DNA of 64,000 bases from Mesostigma viride (Eukaryota > Streptophyta > Mesostigmatophyceae > Mesostigmatales > Mesostigmataceae), in assembly GCA_009746045.1 (NCBI GenBank), contig RPFO01000076.1, forward strand, positions 1,178,114-1,242,113, read 5' to 3'. Position 1 is the first letter of the stretch; the number at the start of each line of letters is the position of its first letter. Positions 41,538 through 55,620 of the stretch are shown here, piece after piece. The notes under the pieces are model-generated. The model had not been told where the DNA came from, searched no databases, and saw nothing but the letters and a program-made list of their open reading frames with translations. The position numbers and the translations under genes are program-made.

Positions 41538-44500
41538 TTATTGAGGTATAGGCGTGCGCAATCACGTGCGGTGAGTTCTAAAGGACACGGCACAAGATGG
41601 CACATACGAGTAAAACGATCTATGAACACAAGGATTTGGGCATTGCCCCTATCATTCTTTCTAAAAGGTCCTACAAAATCCATCATGATAGAATCCCAAG
41701 GCATGATAGGGTCAGGCAAGGTCCTAGGTTCTGCTATCTGTCCTACATTATTGGGTTTCATTTCCTGGCAAGATTGACAAGTTCTAACATACTCATCCAC
41801 ATCCTTATAAAGGGAAGGCCAGTAATAAGAGCGGGCTACTAGGTCCCGTACCCGTTTACCACCCTGGTGAGCAGCTAAGTCATGCAACTCAAAGAGCAAG
41901 GAGGAGCGACAGATAGGAGGGACATACAGGCGCCATTGAGGGGGAGAATCTGCTATCTGCACATATAAAAACCCACCTACAAATTTACAAGGGTGCTTGC
42001 CTAATTGTTGGGGATGTGCAGCAATGGCAGCTAATGCTTCCGGCTCAGTGGCCGTAAATCTACTAATAAGGCGTTCAAGATCAGAGGTAGGCATCGCTAC
42101 AGAAGTATCCAGAACAGGTTTAAAGAGATCTCCTACCGCCTTGCCGAAGAGAAGGGGAGGTCCTAGGGGGACTACGTTTTCATAAGACTTTCCTGACCTA
42201 GTCGCTATATGGCTAAGCGGTATAGAAATTTTATTTTTCCCCTCCCCCCCCACCGAGGCCACAGGAAGGGCCTCACACGGGAGAGAGAGTCCTACGTGAG
42301 AAAGGAGATCAGGCATGCGAACAGCTGTATGAAAGAGGTAGGCATAGGAATCATCATCAGGTAGTTCACCATAAGGGGTTACACCCATAGTAGTAGGAAC
42401 TAGAGTAATATTGAGAACATCAAGGTCCTCGAAGAAGGAATAGTCTGCACGACGAGAGAGTGCATCTGGTACTATGTTATCTACACCCTTGACATACTGA
42501 AGTTTAAAAGGGGAAAACTGTGCTAAAAATTCCATCCAGCGCGCTTGCCGAGGGGTAAGGTTGGGTTGGGAGAGAAGATGGGTAAGGGGACGATGATCCG
42601 TTTGGATAACTAACCTATAAGGATCTAGCTCACAGGGTTCATTCAGGCAGACATCAAATTGAGCACCTTTAAGGAAGTGCTGCCACGCGTGGCAACAATA
42701 CACCACCGCTAAGAGTTCCTGCTGGTGGACGGGATAGTTACGCTCCGCAGGGAGCATTGTCCTAGAGATATATTCAATTGGCTGTAAGCCCTGACCCTGA
42801 TCCTGGAGAAGGACACCACCTATAGCTACTTTACTAGCATCTGTAGCCACAACAAAGGGTTTAGTAGTATCCGGTAGGATGAGTACAGGAGGGGAAAGGA
42901 GTAGGGATTTTAGGCACTGAAAAGCAGACTGACACTCACTACTCCAAACAAAGGGGATATCCTTCTTTAATAAATGATTAATAGGGGCTGCTATAGTGGC
43001 GAAACGCGGGATAAAACGCCTATAGTAAGAAGCAATTCCTAGGAAACTACGTACACCTTTAACGTCGGTAGGAGTAGGCCATTCCTGAATTGACTTAGTT
43101 TTATCCGGGTCGGTAGCGACCCCGGCATCTGACAGAACGTGCCCTAAAAATGGGACACTCCTACCCGAACGCACTTTAGCACGGCGCGCCCACAAAGAAT
43201 TTTCAGCCATTATTTCTAATACTTTCTTTAAATCACGTAGGTGCGTTTCAAAATCAGGAGAGTAAATAAGAATATCATCTAAGTAAGCTTGAGCACAAGA
43301 ACGGTCATGCTCAGATAAAGAAACAGAGGAGAAGGAGGGATCCTTTAGATCAGAGGACACCTGAGGAAGATGAGAATTTCCCATAACAGGTCTAAGCACT
43401 TCATTCATTAACATTTGAAAAGAGGCAGGCGAGTTACAGAGTCCCATAGCCGCTACTCTAAACTGGTAATGACCAAAAGGGGTAGCAAAGGCGGTTTTAT
43501 GGCAATCCTCAGGAGCTATCCGCAACTGCCAAAAACCATCCGCACAATCCAGTACTGTGAAACAAGTGGAACCTTTAACCTTATTAAATATATCGTCAAT
43601 ACGAGGTAGAGGGTATTTAGATTTCACAGTAATATCATTCAACTTCCTATAATCAGTAACTAGGCGAAACTTGCCATTTGGCTTAGGAACTAACAGGACA
43701 CCAGCTGAGTAGGGGGAGTTACTAGGCTCTATCAATCCTGCTTCTAATAATGACACTAAAATCTGTTTTAGTTCCTTTAACTCGGTAGGGCCCATTCTAT
43801 ACATCGGAGAGTGCGTAGGAACTGCACCGTCCTTGATAACTACACGGTGTAAAACAGAACGAGGAGGAGGATAAGAAGGAGTCTTTTCTTCAAAACTTTT
43901 GAGGAATCTATCACAGCCATGTATCTTACTATTTCATTTTCAGTAAATCCTACTCCTATTGTATCCACTGTATTTACATCTATATCCACACTATTGTTAG
44001 TGCTAGGTATCTGTTGTACTTCTAACTGAAGGAACATACATAATAGGTATCCATTTTGCTTTAATTCAGAACGTAATTCGTCATTTGACATTATTACTTC
44101 AGGTATAGGTCTTACAGGAGGATCAACAGGTGTAGGAGGAGTAATATCTACCAAGGATAAATTTTCCAATCTATAATGACGTTCAGGTACCCAGTAAGAG
44201 CTATCTGGAAACCAAATGACCATGGTATCATAATTAATAGTAATCTTATTATCCTGGTGCCAATCTAATCCTAGTAATACATCAGCGGTAGTGATAGGGC
44301 CTATAGTGGCCGTCAGGTTGACAGTACGTCCTTGTATAACCATGGGAAGGGACACCGTACCCGGGGAATGACTGGTGCGACCATCAGCATAATGAACAGT
44401 AACGGGTTTGGTGTGAGGGGTAGGGACTAGTCCTAAACGTCTAACTAGGGCCTCGCTCACAAAGGAGCTAGCCGCACCGCTATCTACCAACACAGAGACA

Positions 44501-44850
44501 TTCAAGAGTTCATCAGCATGCAAGAAGGGGTCTACAACAGTGTGAGGGACGGTTAAACCACCATTCAAGAACATAAGAGGACGCACACGTAGTGGTAGGG
44601 ATGATTCAGCTCCTACAGAGGTTATAAAAACAGGCAAGCAAAAATTAATATCTGGGGTACTATCTAAGGACCTGTCCAGGTTACCCCCGGCTGACAGGCC
44701 TACTGTTTCCCCTCCCCCCCAAATCCATAGGAACGAACCCCGAAGAAGACCCTGGCGGAAAAGCCACTGCTGGAGGGTCACGAGGGATTGAAGAGGGTGC
44801 GGGAGCCTGATTATCATAGGGGAACCCTGGGGATCCTGTCTGCACAGCAT
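41538..44850 (-). pseudogene. pol: Chromovirus A2 pol, truncated and with one frameshift
   Basis: Same domains as A1 pol, down to the first part of the integrase core. Unlike A1, the C-run at 42244-42251 has 8 C, so RNase H reads through to integrase. In turn one base is missing near 43893 (CTTCAAAACTTT against CTTCAAATACTTT), which separates the protease frame (43840-44850) from the RT frame. Confidence 0.9.
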
Positions 44851-46428
44851 TCAGCCTACTAGGGGTAGCTGAAGGAATGTGTCCTGAAGTGGGACGAATA
44901 GGAGCACGCTGAGGGGTACGAGGAGGGCGAGCGTCGGGATGAGGGGGAGCACCCGAAAGGAACTTGGGGCATTCACGTTTAAGGTGACCTACTTCCTTAC
45001 AATGATAGCAGGTAATATGAGAGACATCCAGAGCTGAAAGGTCAGTCACACAGATATCTAATTCTTCTACATAGGAGTTTTCCTCCTCAGGGGTAAGGCT
45101 TATATTATTAATACGGGAACGGGTAGGAAGAGAAGGTGTGGAGAAGAAATCTGCTACTCGTAAAAGATGCTGACGCACATGCTTGAGGGGCAGGTCAGTA
45201 AAACGGTAGGCAGAGAACTGGCGCTTGACTTCACGCAATAAGGGTCTACTGAGGCCCTGAAGGAAGCGAGCACGTACTTCTGCACCCGACAAATCCCTAA
45301 TTCGTACCATCTGAGCATCAAACTCTTTCATATATTCTTTGAAGGACTTGGTACCCTGCTGCAAGGTGCCAAAGGATAATCTATCCTGCCAATCTGCATC
45401 GGGAGGGACTAAATGGTTCTCTAAACGCTTGAACAATTCTGCTACAGAGTTTGGGTAGGCATGAGAGGCAAGAGACTCACACTGGATGAGGTTAGCAAGT
45501 TCAGGAGTAATGCAGGTAGTAAGATAATGAGGAACTAGTACAGCATCAGAGAGGCGCCACCTATTGTGGTTCTGCCAGGACTCTGTGTTCTGGGTGAGCA
45601 ACATAATGAAGGTGAAAAACTGTTGAGGGGTAGACTTGACATCCAGCTTAGGAAGGTTGGCAAAGAGGGGAAGAGCAGGAGGCTTAGGGGGATTAGAAGA
45701 ATCAGTTTTTCCCATAGGGCCACTATCTTCCACTGCTACATAAGCGGGATAGAAGGAAGGGATAGGAAAAGTCTTGGGTAGGGGTCTAGAGGGAGCCACC
45801 GTTTCCGGATGGTGCCCATAGGAGAAGGGGACAGTATATTGCTCACGAAGAGAGGAATAGGCAAAATGATCATAATTCCTATCATCTAGGGGCATGGTAC
45901 TGAAATCATTATTAACTTCTAAATCAGCCACACGGGTAGGAACCTGGGCAGCCTCATAGGCCGTCTCAGGGTAGGACCAGGAAGCAGGTGGGAAAAAGGG
46001 GACTGCACTAGGGCGCCCAGAAGGGCCGACAGGGGCCGAGGTACGACCCGTGTTAATAGCAGGCATTGAAGGCACAGGGTGGGAAGGAGGCCTAGGAGCA
46101 TTGTTAGTGTGTGAGGACCTGCTGGAGGGGTGAGCCAAGGTTGCAGAAGGGGCAGGGGCCTGGTTCACAACGAAAGAAGGTTCCTCACTAAATCTGACTT
46201 GGGAAATACGTTGTTCATAGGTAGGTGGGGTAATTGAGGGACGACGGCGACCACCAGCAGCAGGAGAAGGCGGTGAGGTACGCAGAATACCTTGAGGAGT
46301 GAGATGGTGTACCGTTTCCAAGGAGTCCCGTCGGTTACCACGAGTATTGTTATTGTTAATGTTATTAGTAGTATATTATTATTATTATTGGTAGGTATAG
46401 GCGACATATCTCCACCCACTGGATCCAT
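44681..46428 (-). pseudogene. gag: Chromovirus A2 gag, frameshift near the N-terminus
   Basis: Same as A1 gag, but one base is missing in the ATT/AGT-rich Asn/Thr run near 46370-46378. The ATG at 46428 is therefore out of frame with the main domain; the frame from 46321 onward is open. The CCHC knuckle is unchanged. The gag/pol overlap has a T and C count that differs from A1 (Gly-Arg instead of Gly-Glu at that point). Confidence 0.88.
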
Positions 46429-46521
46429 CTTTAATTACGTAAAGGAATAGGAATCAAAAGAAGAAAGCAACAAAAGAAAAAGGAAAAACCTTGAAGGTCT
46501 GCAGCAGGAACAAAATTAAAA

Positions 46522-46914
46522 TCAATCCTTTTTAACAACAGTAATGGATAGGGAACCGAATTCCAAGGTGAGAGGAGTATCTAAGCTAGAAGAGGATGCA
46601 GCCCTCTTAGGGGGAGACGAAGGAGGGGTAGCAAAATCTAGAGCTTCTACAGGAGGGCGACCATGAGGAGTAGAACGTACGTGTAGGCCTAGATCTGATA
46701 CGCTATGGTCTATAAGGAATTGTTGAGCTTCCTCGAAGGTAACAAATTTCTTATACCTAATTACATTATATGTACGGTTTTGCACTATCTTCCTAGCATC
46801 TGACCAAGAGAGGAAAATGGCTGACCATTGAGGGGTAATAACCACGTAATACTTAGCTAAACTATTATCACTAGATGAATGGGAAGGCGCAGTAAAAACA
46901 CGACGTTGACTCAT
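46522..46914 (-). CDS. Viroplasmin-type ORF of chromovirus A2
   Basis: 130 codons, the same protein as 23355-23747 with no visible change. That both copies keep this frame open while neighbouring ORFs carry indels is compatible with, but does not prove, function. Confidence 0.8.
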   Translation of the reverse strand: MSQRRVFTAPSHSSSDNSLAKYYVVITPQWSAIFLSWSDARKIVQNRTYNVIRYKKFVTFEEAQQFLIDHSVSDLGLHVRSTPHGRPPVEALDFATPPSSPPKRAASSSSLDTPLTLEFGSLSITVVKKD

Positions 46915-47446
46915 GATAACTCACCTGGCGTGTCTTGTGATGCAAGCTAGACGAGGTAGGGGTAGGCGACTTAGCTTGACGATCTGGATCACCGAAAGAA
47001 GAAGGAGGGCGGGAGTTTCCAGCTCTCGTCCTAAGTCAGCGGCCGGATATCCCAGCGCTCGTCCTAACACAGCGCCCCGTAACTCTGCGGGTGCGGCCGT
47101 CTAATAAAGCAGCAGCACAAGGAAAAAGGTGTAGGTACGGCGACGCTAATCGTCTCCGAACAGTAATACTCCCCGATCTAAGGCAGGAAACAACCGTAAG
47201 CAGGAAAACAAGGCGAAGGACAGGCTAACTACGAAAGGATTTATCCGCTGTGAGCAGGTCTAGCTTCTAGGTAAAGCGTGTCCCGAAACGGGCAGCACGA
47301 CGCTCCTAGCTTGAAGGCGACCCGCCCATTACCTATCAAGGAAGTGTCGACTTCTTGTTCCTGGACGCGGAAGGGGTCTTGAAAAGGTGTATGTGGCAAG
47401 GGATAGTCGTCTCGTTCACTACCTACTGAAGTTCCTCCGGAACCAT

Positions 47447-48018
47447 TGTTACGCCGCGGATATCTACCTCCACCTCTACCTCTAATGGGCCTGATACTAC
47501 CTAAACTGGTCAGGCCTCCTCTACTTAACCCTCTGGCGAAAGACGAACGTGACGGAGCTGATCTCAATGCATTAACGTAAGTGTTGCTATAATACGCCAT
47601 ACAACCATTTACCAAAACCCGTTTACTCCAGGAATAGAGGAAGGAAACACAACTACACTGCCGTGACCCAAGCCTAAATGTGTCAATTCACTTAACACAC
47701 GCCGAGTGACCACACAAGGAGTGGAACGTGCATAAATGGTCACCAACGGTCCAACAGGCTCGGGCCGACCTGGCCCTCGCCTGCAGAAACACAGAAACAC
47801 AAGCAGGTGCACAGATGCACGCCTGTCCACTACATTCTACAAAAGGATAAGGACCACTAATATAGTACGCGGCGCGGCGCCCAAAGGCACCCACTATACC
47901 ACAGTACTGTTACGGGGACAATCATGTCCAAACTAGAACTGCACGTAACCTAGGAACAACCGAGGCCAAGGACCTAATTTACGTCCGTAACTACAACGAA
48001 TTATTACGCGACGTAACA
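47447..48018 (-). repeat. 5' LTR of chromovirus A2
   Basis: 572 bp, matching 24281-24852 including the GAATTATT variant, as expected for a copy of the same insertion. Confidence 0.95.
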
Positions 48019-48218
48019 CTTGTTCCTGGTTGTGGGATACTTGTTCCTGGTTGTGGGATACAGGTTCCTAGTTGTGGGAAACACGGCCCTGGTTGTGGGA
48101 AACACGTTCCTGGTTGTGGGAAACACGTTCCTGGTTGTGGGAAACACGTTCCTGGTTGTGGGAAACACGTTCCTGGTTGTGGGATAGACGTTCGTGGTTG
48201 TGGGATACACGTTCCTGG
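48019..48218. repeat. 21-bp minisatellite, middle part, copy 2
   Basis: Same 200 bp as 24853-25052, with the same unit variants in the same order. Confidence 0.95.
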
Positions 48219-48801
48219 TGTTACGTCCCAGCCCAGACACACCTAGCCTGAGCTACGTAGCGAAAGACCCTTCTTGCCGGAATTAGGAATAATTCAAGGT
48301 AGCCGAAAGTAGGTTGCGCTTCACGACGTGAGTCGTGAGATATCTGGCATCACGGCTTGATGCCAAGCTAATTAGTACACACTTATAATGGCTAGCAACA
48401 CCAAGTACAAATGGATAATTGCCCCGGGCTCAATGTGTAGGCGTATTCGCACTTATCATTCATCAAACCAAGAGGACGAGACTCTCGTCCTCGGACCAAT
48501 TTCACCTAGGTGGGTTGCGGCGCAGATACACACCAATTCCGATTAGCCAATCCGGTTCACACATTCCACGTAGGATCCGGGCCGACATCGACCCCCAACT
48601 ATAGGATCCACGTCTAGAACCATCGTCAGACCCAGAACTGGCGCGGCGCCACTGCACCGGCCCCTAAAAGGTCAACCTAGGACCCAAAATAACTAGTCCA
48701 ATTCGTACAATAGCCAATATCCATACAACTCAGTACACGGCCACAAGGCCTTAGTAATTTATTCCATTGTTACGTCCGACCAAAAGGGCCGGGACGTAAC
48801 A
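48219..48801 (-). repeat. 3' LTR of chromovirus B2
   Basis: 583 bp, matching 25053-25635. Confidence 0.95.
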
Positions 48802-49011
48802 CTCCTCCCCCCCACGGGGGTCGGTAGTCCCTACCGTACAAAGATAGGATAGAGAAGCAAACAAGACTACTATAAGAGTACTATGTCCCGACCTCGGTTC
48901 ACCCGCAGGTCAGTAATACCAGTTCCTCTAGAGGTTGATACACAAGCCCAACCCTGACGTAGTAGCCGGAACTCTGGGGAGTGGATTCCGCTATCCATCC
49001 CAAAAACTGAA

Positions 49012-51560
49012 CTATCTACTATAGCGTCCGCCGCTAGTGATCCGCCGCTGCTGCTGGGCCTCAAGGAGAGCCCGTCGCCCCACAGGGGTCATATTACAGA
49101 TCATCGCCCCGGGATGCGCGCATAAATCCACTTCGAAGGCGATCTGATATGGGGACGTCTTCTGCCGACCCAGCCTGGACAGTTCCACCCACGTGCCCCG
49201 AGGCCACATGGCCAGGAACCCAGCAAGATACTGGGGGTGGGTAAAGAGAAGGGTCAGCGCCGACCAATCTGCCACCCCACAGCGGTGATCACGAACAAAC
49301 TTCACCCCCATCATGAAAACCTCAGTGCGCACGTGATCCTCAATGATTGTCGCCCTTGGTGCCCCTACAATATCAGGCACCACCCGTTCCAGGAAGGCAC
49401 GCCCTTCCGCCGGGGCCACCTTGGGCGGCGTAACCACGTGCCCCACTCCATCCACCTGATACCTCCAGTCCCACCAATCTTCGGTACCGAACCGCACCGT
49501 GTGGCCCACCGTCCGGGGAAAACGAAGGTCGTCGGGTTGCGGTAAGGGCAGCGGAGCCTGTGGGAAGAAGGCGATTTCTAGTTGTTCCCAGTAGGCACCA
49601 CGGTCAACCGCACACCAAGGACCCGCTTGAAAAACCAAAGGGGCGGGCAGGTGCATGCCAGAAGGGACCGAGATCACAGGTCCCTCGAACACCACACACA
49701 ACTTTTCCGTCCGAGGCCCCGGCCCACCATGCCTTACTGCCCTCCCCGGAATTGTCCGTATGAAATCCCCCAGTGACCACTCCTCGTGTGAAGCTGCCCG
49801 GGAAGCCGCATCGTAGCCTACTGAGGTGGCGACTGAGTGATCGCCCTGGCGCCCGAGCTGGTCCAGCATACGCTGTATCAGACCCTGCCCGGACTGCACC
49901 GCTGCCACGAGTGTCTCGATGGTGACCACGGGTTCCGCCGGCACCATGACTCCCGTCACGTTGGGACCTTCCGCGGCCATCCGTACGTTAGGTAAGCGCG
50001 GTCCCTCCGCGGGAAGGTGCGAGCGTCGATCCGAGGTGGTGGGTCTGCCGGGTCCCTCCGCAGGACGTGACATCGACGACCCGGCCTGGGCAGGCCGGGG
50101 ACGTGGCTCTAGGGAGACCAAGAAGTTAGGCTCCGGTGGAACCTCTTCCGCTTGGGACCGAGGCTCCAGGGAGACATGGAAGGTGGGCTCTTCTTGGCCC
50201 ACATCGATCGGGGTGCCAGAGGGAACCTCATCAAACGGCTCCTCTCTAGCCGGCCGTTCTGCCCTAGCCACCGCGGTCTCCTCCGTTCGCCGTCGCCGAC
50301 TCTCTCGCTCCCGCTCCAGCTCCACCGCGGACCCCCACGTGCGCTCCCATTGCCGATCCTCAAGCCGACGAGAGGGTGGTGACGCTTGGCGAGCGGGGCG
50401 TGCCTCGGTCCCGGAGTCTGAGCGGGAACGCGAGCGGGAGGGCGGGGATGGCGAGCGACGACGTGCCGGCCACTCCGGAGCACGTCGAGGGGCGGTTTGA
50501 CTGCCTCCGCCCCATCCGGTAGCCCTCGGAAGACTCCGCGCCTCGCGCCCTGGAGGTCGCCCCCAGCCCGTCGCCGGCGGTGGCGCCTCATAACGAGGCA
50601 CAGGACGGTTTCTCGCGCCGCTCTCCTGGGAGCCCCGAGAGGGCGGATCCCGCGGAGGGGAACGAGAATGAGGGCGTGGAGGATGGTCGTCGGAATCAGA
50701 GTCATACTCCTCACTCCCATCGTCCTGGTCCTCATCATCCATGGCCACGATGCGATCCAGGGCCTGCCGTAACGAATACTGCCCCTCACGCAGACATTTT
50801 TCACCCCGTAGCGCCCCCTCCGGCGGAAGATACCGAGGAAAATGGCGTTCCAGCAGCTTCCGCACCAGGGGTGGGAGTAGGAGGAGAAGGAGCCGTGGGA
50901 ATGCCAGACCCGCTTCCAGCGTGTTCATGCACGCGTGACAGGAGCACTCCCGCTCATGTGTTTCCCAGTCGGTCCCGACCACCACGCCGTTGCGCGCAGC
51001 GGTGCGGGTCTCGATCCGAAACCTCGCGTTGCGCCGCACGAACCCTCTGAAAGTCTCCATCTGCACAGGGCCGACCCGCGCCATAATGGAGTCAGCGCGG
51101 AGTTCCGACGGCATCTGATTACGGCGACGACGTCGTCGTTCCAACAGGGCTTCCCCCTCCCGACCATAGTCACGCAAGAACACCCGGGGATTGAACGTCT
51201 CCTCGTTCAGCTCCTTCACCAGCTGTAACGTACGCGTGTCCGGTGCTCCGGGCCTTGACGATGTTTCTTGCCGGCGCTCGCGCCCAGATGAGGGCCCCGT
51301 CTGTCCACTCCATCTCTCGAGCCCCCGGCCCCCGGTGCACCCTTTCGGGCCGCAGGCTCTCCACGAGCTATCTGCGTCCTCGCCCCCACTTCCGGTTCTG
51401 GGACCTCAGGATCGTCGGGTATATCCATGTCGACCAGATCTCCCTCGCTGGACTCCCCATCTGCTTCCCGGAATCCTGCGTCTGCAGCCTCCACGGCGCC
51501 GACGGAAATCTGGCCCTGGGAAGCGCCTCCGCGGCGTCCCCCTGCACAGCCCACACACAA
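49012..51560 (-). pseudogene. Extra ORF (ORF3) of chromovirus B2, one-base frameshift
   Basis: Same protein as 25846-28263, with one C missing near 51309 (CCACTCCATC against CCACTCCCATC). The N-terminal 80 or so codons are thus out of frame with the rest. An ATG-type restart inside the remaining frame leaves about 735 codons with both conserved modules. One Val-to-Ala change is seen in the Arg-rich centre. Confidence 0.85.
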
Positions 51561-51641
51561 GATGCCAGGGCGTTAGTCGGCGTGTACCTGATACCCAGCT
51601 CACACACCACCCTCACCCTACACCCTACCGGATGTGGTCTG

Positions 51642-54600
51642 CTAACGCAACTGGTGCGTCTTCTTATATGCTTCTAGTAAGCGGGCGCACCCCGCTAACT
51701 CGGTAGCGGTGCGCCAGGAGTCCTCAGACTCGTGTTGTGCGAATCGCCATCGCACCCGGTATTGTCGCTGGAACCCTCGTCCCCGTTTGACATCCCGGTG
51801 TCCCACGATCGCTGCCACCTCGTCCTCCTGTTCCCCCGTGTCCGGATTGAACTCCAGTGGGGCTGGGGGATTGACCCTGCCCTGAATGGTATTCTGGTGA
51901 TACAACTTGAGCTGGTCACGGTGGAAACGGTTGGACGTGAGGTTCCATGACACTGGAATGTCCACCTGGAACATGACGTCGTCGAACTTGGTGAGGACCT
52001 TGTAGGGACCCAGGAACATGGGTCGGAGCTTAGTCTTCAGCTCCTTCTCCACCTTGTGCGAAAATCGCCCGATCTGCGGGCCCTCAACCAGGACCCAATC
52101 GCCCACCTCGATGGACGGCGTCCGGTGATCCCGCTTGCCGGCTGTCCTCTCCAGATACCGCGCTGCCGCTGCGCGATAGCCCTGAACCGCGCTGTTATGC
52201 GCCTGGTGCATCCGCTGCAGCAACCGCTCAACCCCTGCAGGGTATCCAGCTTGACCTGATCCTCTCCAGTTCGTGGCTCCCAAGCAAGTCGAGCGGTGTG
52301 AGAGGGTGTCGGCCGGAGTTGAGGAAAAAGGGGGTAAACCCATGGGCGGCCTGGGGGGCATTGTTCAGGGAAAACTCCACCAAGCCCAGAAGTTCTTCCC
52401 AATTGCTGCCCACCGTGTCGGTGTAGTGTCGCATGGTCTCTTGCACCGTGCGGTTCAACCGCTCCACCAGGTGCGACGACGAGCTGTGGTAGGCCGTGCC
52501 CAGCGACACCTTGGTGCCCAGTTGCTCGAAAAACTCCTGCCAGAATTTGGCCGTGAAGAGCTTGTCGCGGTCAGAGATGAACTGCCGGCTGAGCCCGTGA
52601 AACCGAAACACGTGCGTCAGGTATATCTTGGCGCACTCCTCCGCTGTGAGGTCGACCGGACACGGAGCCAGGTGACACATGCGCGTCAGGCGGTCCACGA
52701 ACACCAAGACCATGCTGTTGCCGTTCTTCGTCTTCTTAAACGGGCCGATGAAGTCCATCATGATAGAATCCCAAGGACCCATAGGATCCGGCAGCGTCTT
52801 AGGGACGGCCTGAGAGCCCGTGTTCCTGGACTTCATGATCTGACACGAGGGGCACTGGCGCACATACGTCTCGATATACTCCTTCATCCCTGGCCAGTAG
52901 AAGTGCTTACGTGCCCGGGGAAGGAGACGGTGACTTCCCTGATGTCCGCCCAGAAGAGAATCATGGAGCTCGTGAAGCAAGGCAGCCCTACAAAGCTCAG
53001 GAACATACAGCCGCCATTCCTCCGGCTGGGGACTCACGAACAGGCGCCCCTCCTGGAACTTGCAAGGATAGGCCCCCATCTGCTGGGGATGTGCCCGGAT
53101 GGCTTCAAGTGCTGCTTCCTCCGTGATCGTGAAACGGCTGATCAGCATCTCCAAGTCCGACGTGACTGTGAACGCGTCCGCAGCCGGTTCTGCCGCATCC
53201 GTACCCGCCTGGTTGACGAATTCTGAGAAGACTGTGGGAGGGCCGAGCGGCTGAAGCTGAAAAATTCCCTGGGGCGGCACCACATGACTAAGGGGCACGC
53301 GCGCATGCGACCCCTCCCCCTCCCCGGGGGTGTCCACGTCCTCGTGGGCGCTTGGTTGAACCGTCTCCTCCGGGAGGGGTGACAAGTCATCCATGGTGGT
53401 GTGCCCAAGATGAAACAAGTGGCGGGCCTGGGGAGACCGTGGTTCCACACCGTAGGCGGTCCCCGGGGCGGCCACTGGGACACAGGTGGTATGCAGCACG
53501 TCCATGTCCTCGTAGAACCAATAGTCCGCCCGTCGCGAGAGGGCGTCGGGCACCACATTGTCCGCGCCCTTGACATATTGGATCTTGAACGGCGCAAACT
53601 GTGACAGGTACTCCATCCACCGCGCCTGGCGGGGTCAAGTTGGGCTGCACCAGGAGGTGGGTGAGCGGCCGGTGGTCCGTGTGGATCACCAGGCGATGGG
53701 GGTCGAGATCCCCCTGCTCACTGATGGCCACCGAAAACTGGGCCCCCAAGAGATGATGACGCCACGTGTGGCAGCTGTAGACGACTGCCAGGAGTTCCTG
53801 CTGATGCACTGGATAATTCCGCTCCGCCGGAATCATCGTGCGTGAGATGTACTCGATGGGCTGAAGGCCCTTGCCGGTCCTGCAGGAGAACACCCCCGAT
53901 GGCCACCTTACTGGCGTCAGTGCCACGACGAAAGGAAGGGCCGGATCCGGCAGGACAAGGACTGGCGCTGTGGTGAGGTGGCGCTTAAGCGCCTCGAAAG
54001 CCTGTTGGCACTGCTCAGCCCAAAGGAACGGGGTACCCTTCTTGAGAAGAGCGTTGATCGGGGCGGCGATGGTGGCAAACCGCGGGATGAACCGTCGGTA
54101 GTAAGATGCCAATCCCAGGAAACTGCGCCCCTTTCACGTCCGTAGGGACAGGCCATTGCTGGACGGACTCGATCTTCTCAGGGTCGGTCGCGATGCCGTC
54201 CGCGGACAGAGTATGGCCCAGAAACGGCACGCAGCGACCGGCGCGCACCTTGGCCTTCCGCGCCGACAGGTGCTCATCCTCCATGATCTGCAGCACGGCG
54301 TCCACATCCTCCAGGTGCTCCTCGAACGTCTTGGAGTACACCAGGATGTCGTCCAGATACGCCAGCGCGCACGTGCGCTTGTAGGTCCAGGGCGGGCGCG
54401 CCCCCTTCTGCGGGTCCGCCAGGTCCTGGAGACCTGCGGCAAGTGGGCTGTGCCCATCACCGGACGGAGGATGTCATTCATCAGCATCTGGAAGGACGCA
54501 GGCGAATTACACAGCCCCATTGCCGCCACCCGAAACTGGTAGTGACCGAAGGGCGTAGCGAACGCGGTCTTGTGGCAGTCTTCTGGCGCGATGCGCAGCT

Positions 54601-55620
54601 GCCAAAACCCGTCCGCACAGTCGATGACGGTGAAACACGTAGCCCCCTGGACACGGTTGAAGATGTCGTCGATCCGCGGTAGAGGATACCGGGACTTGAC
54701 GGTGATGGCGTTCAGCTTCCGGTAATCGTCACCAGACGCCACTTGCCCCCTGGCTTGGGAACGAGCAGCACGCCCGCTGAGAAGGGGCTGTTGCTGGGTT
54801 CAATGAGCCCAGCGTCGAGCAGTGAAATGAGGATCTTCTTGAGCTCCACCAGCTCGACTGGGCCCATGCGGTACATGGGAGACACGGTAGGCCCGGAACC
54901 CTCCTGGAGCTGGACACGATGTAACACCGATCGATTGGGAGGGAACTGGGGGGTGCGATCCGCGAAGAGAGCAGTGCGCTTCTCCAGGACGGCATTGAAC
55001 CGCGCCAGCTCGTCCGGTGTGAAGCCGGCACCAATCTCGTTAAGCAGGGCCTGAGTGCTGTCCAGGTCTATCCGGTACATCGCGTACTCCTTGCCCTTCC
55101 GGAGCTGGCGCGCCAGCGTCTTGCTACTCATCAAGATCTGGGACGCTGGTCGAGGCCCGTCCGCCGAGCGCTCGTGTGTAATGTTATGGACCTCAGCGGC
55201 CTGTGCCCTATACTCGCTGTCTGGGCACCAGAATGAACCGTCCGGAAACCAAACGACCCGCCGGCGCACACTGATGTCCACATCCTGCTTGTCCAGCCAG
55301 TCCACTCCAATGATGATGTCGGCAGCGCCCAACGGCGCAATAGTCGCCACCAGGTCCACCGGCGTGCCCTGCAGCACACCCTTGATGTCTGCTAGGCCCG
55401 GCGATTGATGTCGCCGGCCGTCTGAGTAGGTGACATATACTGCCGTGGTGTGTGGTCGTGGTACCAGGCCCAGCCGACGCACCAGGGCCTCGTTGATGAA
55501 GGACGTGGAGGCGCCGGTGTCGACCAGGAACTTCACGTCCATGATCGTTTTCTCCTTCAAATACGGATCAAGGACGGTGGGAGGGACCAGTAACCCTCCG
55601 CTGAAAAGAAACAGATGTCG
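51642..55620 (-). pseudogene. pol: Chromovirus B2 pol, several frameshifts
   Basis: Same domains as B1 pol. Integrase core (52228-53616) and chromodomain (51642-52361, ending at 51642) are each open here, where B1 is broken near 29366 and 28604. Conversely, private breaks lie near 54427 (RT after motif B), 54127, 53925, 53876 and 53633 (RNase H region). The break between integrase core and C-terminal part near 52230-52270 is present in both copies. Confidence 0.88.

Larger units (their letters stand above)
41538..48023 (-). mobile_element. Chromovirus A2, 5' part only (truncated at the gap)
   Basis: Second copy of A1 from the 5' LTR (47447-48018, TSD base set CTTGT at 48019-48023) to mid-integrase. 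The integrase C-terminus, chromodomain, extra ORF and 3' LTR are lost in or beyond the gap. The leader at 46915-47446 carries the same primer-binding site and the same candidate small frame at 47241-47615. Confidence 0.92.
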